From the NCBI RefSeq assembly GCF_032586235.1, contig NZ_JAWHTD010000009.1, forward strand, positions 62,001-126,000: a stretch of 64,000 nt of DNA, in the 5' to 3' direction. This document shows, one piece after another, positions 63,756-64,000 of this stretch (positions are counted from its first letter, which is position 1; each line of letters opens with the position of its first letter). The notes under the pieces are model-generated. The model saw only the letters and a list, made by a program, of their open reading frames with translations. It had not been told where the DNA came from and searched no databases. A program made the translations under genes and the position numbers. Source of the DNA: Aestuariicoccus sp032586235. Its GTDB lineage: Bacteria > Pseudomonadota > Alphaproteobacteria > Rhodobacterales > Rhodobacteraceae.

Positions 63756-64000
63756 TCAAGGACTACGCTTATTGCCCCAATTTAGCCATGCTGCATCCTC
63801 CGGCGACAAGAGCGAGGCGAGACGGTGGGAATAGCGATCAATGTCAGTTTCGCTCAGTTTGCCCTCCCACTTGTTTGATGTTCCGGACGCAAAGAAATTT
63901 GCCTGATCGTTGAACGGAGAGCTTTCGTGAAAACGCATTTCACTGATTTCCACGGCTTTTCGCATGCTGGCGAAGGTGTTTGCCTCAGCGATGTCATCGA
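63756..64000 (-). CDS. Sulfotransferase-domain protein, C-terminal part (5' end outside window)
   Basis: The frame is open from the right edge and ends at TGA 63756, giving about 80 residues: DDIAEANTFASMRKAVEISEMRFHESSPFNDQANFFASGTSNKWEGKLSETDIDRYSHRLASLLSPEDAAWLNWGNK. The pattern (A-x-FxxMR, then FxxxGxxxxWxxxLxxxxxxRYxxxLxxxLxPxxxxWL) is the usual end of the sulfotransferase-1 family, which moves sulfate from PAPS to alcohols or amines. Substrate unknown. Confidence 0.75.
   Translation of the reverse strand, partial: DDIAEANTFASMRKAVEISEMRFHESSPFNDQANFFASGTSNKWEGKLSETDIDRYSHRLASLLSPEDAAWLNWGNKRSP

Overview
The window is GC-rich alphaproteobacterial DNA, most likely from a marine Rhodobacteraceae (Roseobacter-group) genome. 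The signs are the codon usage, the TPP-riboswitch thiBPQ operon, FNR-type boxes, two SBP56/methanethiol-oxidase-type genes and the style of the short interspersed repeats. Genus and species cannot be fixed from the sequence alone.

Layout. (1) 1-15.9 kb is a chromosomal-type mixture: an acidic secreted protein cut by the left edge, a His-rich periplasmic protein, a lytic transglycosylase lipoprotein, a cytochrome b561, a DMT exporter, aroC, a TPP riboswitch with thiB-thiP-thiQ, two small secreted proteins, a two-helix membrane protein with a C-terminal winged helix, a PhyH-type dioxygenase divergent from a LacI regulator, and a 164-bp non-coding tandem array. (2) 15.9-40.5 kb is a catabolic island. 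The minus strand carries a regulator made of an HTH fused to a solute-binding domain, then two SDRs, an M24 peptidase homologue, an AcoAB-like E1, a two-lipoyl E2 with a dead catalytic domain, an aldehyde dehydrogenase, a separate lipoyl-less E2 catalytic protein and an FAD oxidoreductase; it ends in an SBP56 gene broken by an amber codon. The plus strand diverges with a CUT2 sugar-type ABC operon (binding protein, SDR, two permeases, ATPase, beta-hydroxyacid dehydrogenase, ThuA-like protein), then a Usp gene, an IclR regulator and an operon of intact SBP56, [2Fe-2S] ferredoxin and CoA-binding protein. (3) 40.6-43.5 kb is a graveyard of broken genes: DUF4145, an IS481 transposase with small palindromic insertions, and a helix-turn-helix mobile-element protein. 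(4) 43.9-53.6 kb is a compact lipid/membrane block: LOG protein, alpha/beta-hydrolase-like protein, a fused acyl-AMP ligase-ACP-acyltransferase, a CDP-alcohol phosphatidyltransferase with Asn at two motif positions, a CdsA homologue, a divergent Lgt, two small membrane proteins and an acyltransferase-3. FNR-type TTG(N8)CAA-like palindromes lie in each of its divergent intergenic regions. (5) 54-64 kb holds an MBOAT/SGNH-like O-acetylation pair, an RTX-repeat protein with a 603-bp internal duplication, a broken winged-helix/TPR regulator, two genes bracketed by 126-bp direct repeats, and a sulfotransferase fragment at the right edge.

How the genes may work together. The ABC importer with its SDRs, aldehyde dehydrogenase and 2-oxoacid dehydrogenase parts reads as one pathway that imports a sugar-like compound and oxidises it to an acyl-CoA. 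SBP56 genes at both ends raise the possibility that methanethiol is an intermediate. The lipid block looks able to activate a fatty acid, load it on ACP, acylate a glycerol-phosphate backbone, activate it with CTP and add a head group, possibly under oxygen control. These are the two most promising undescribed systems here.
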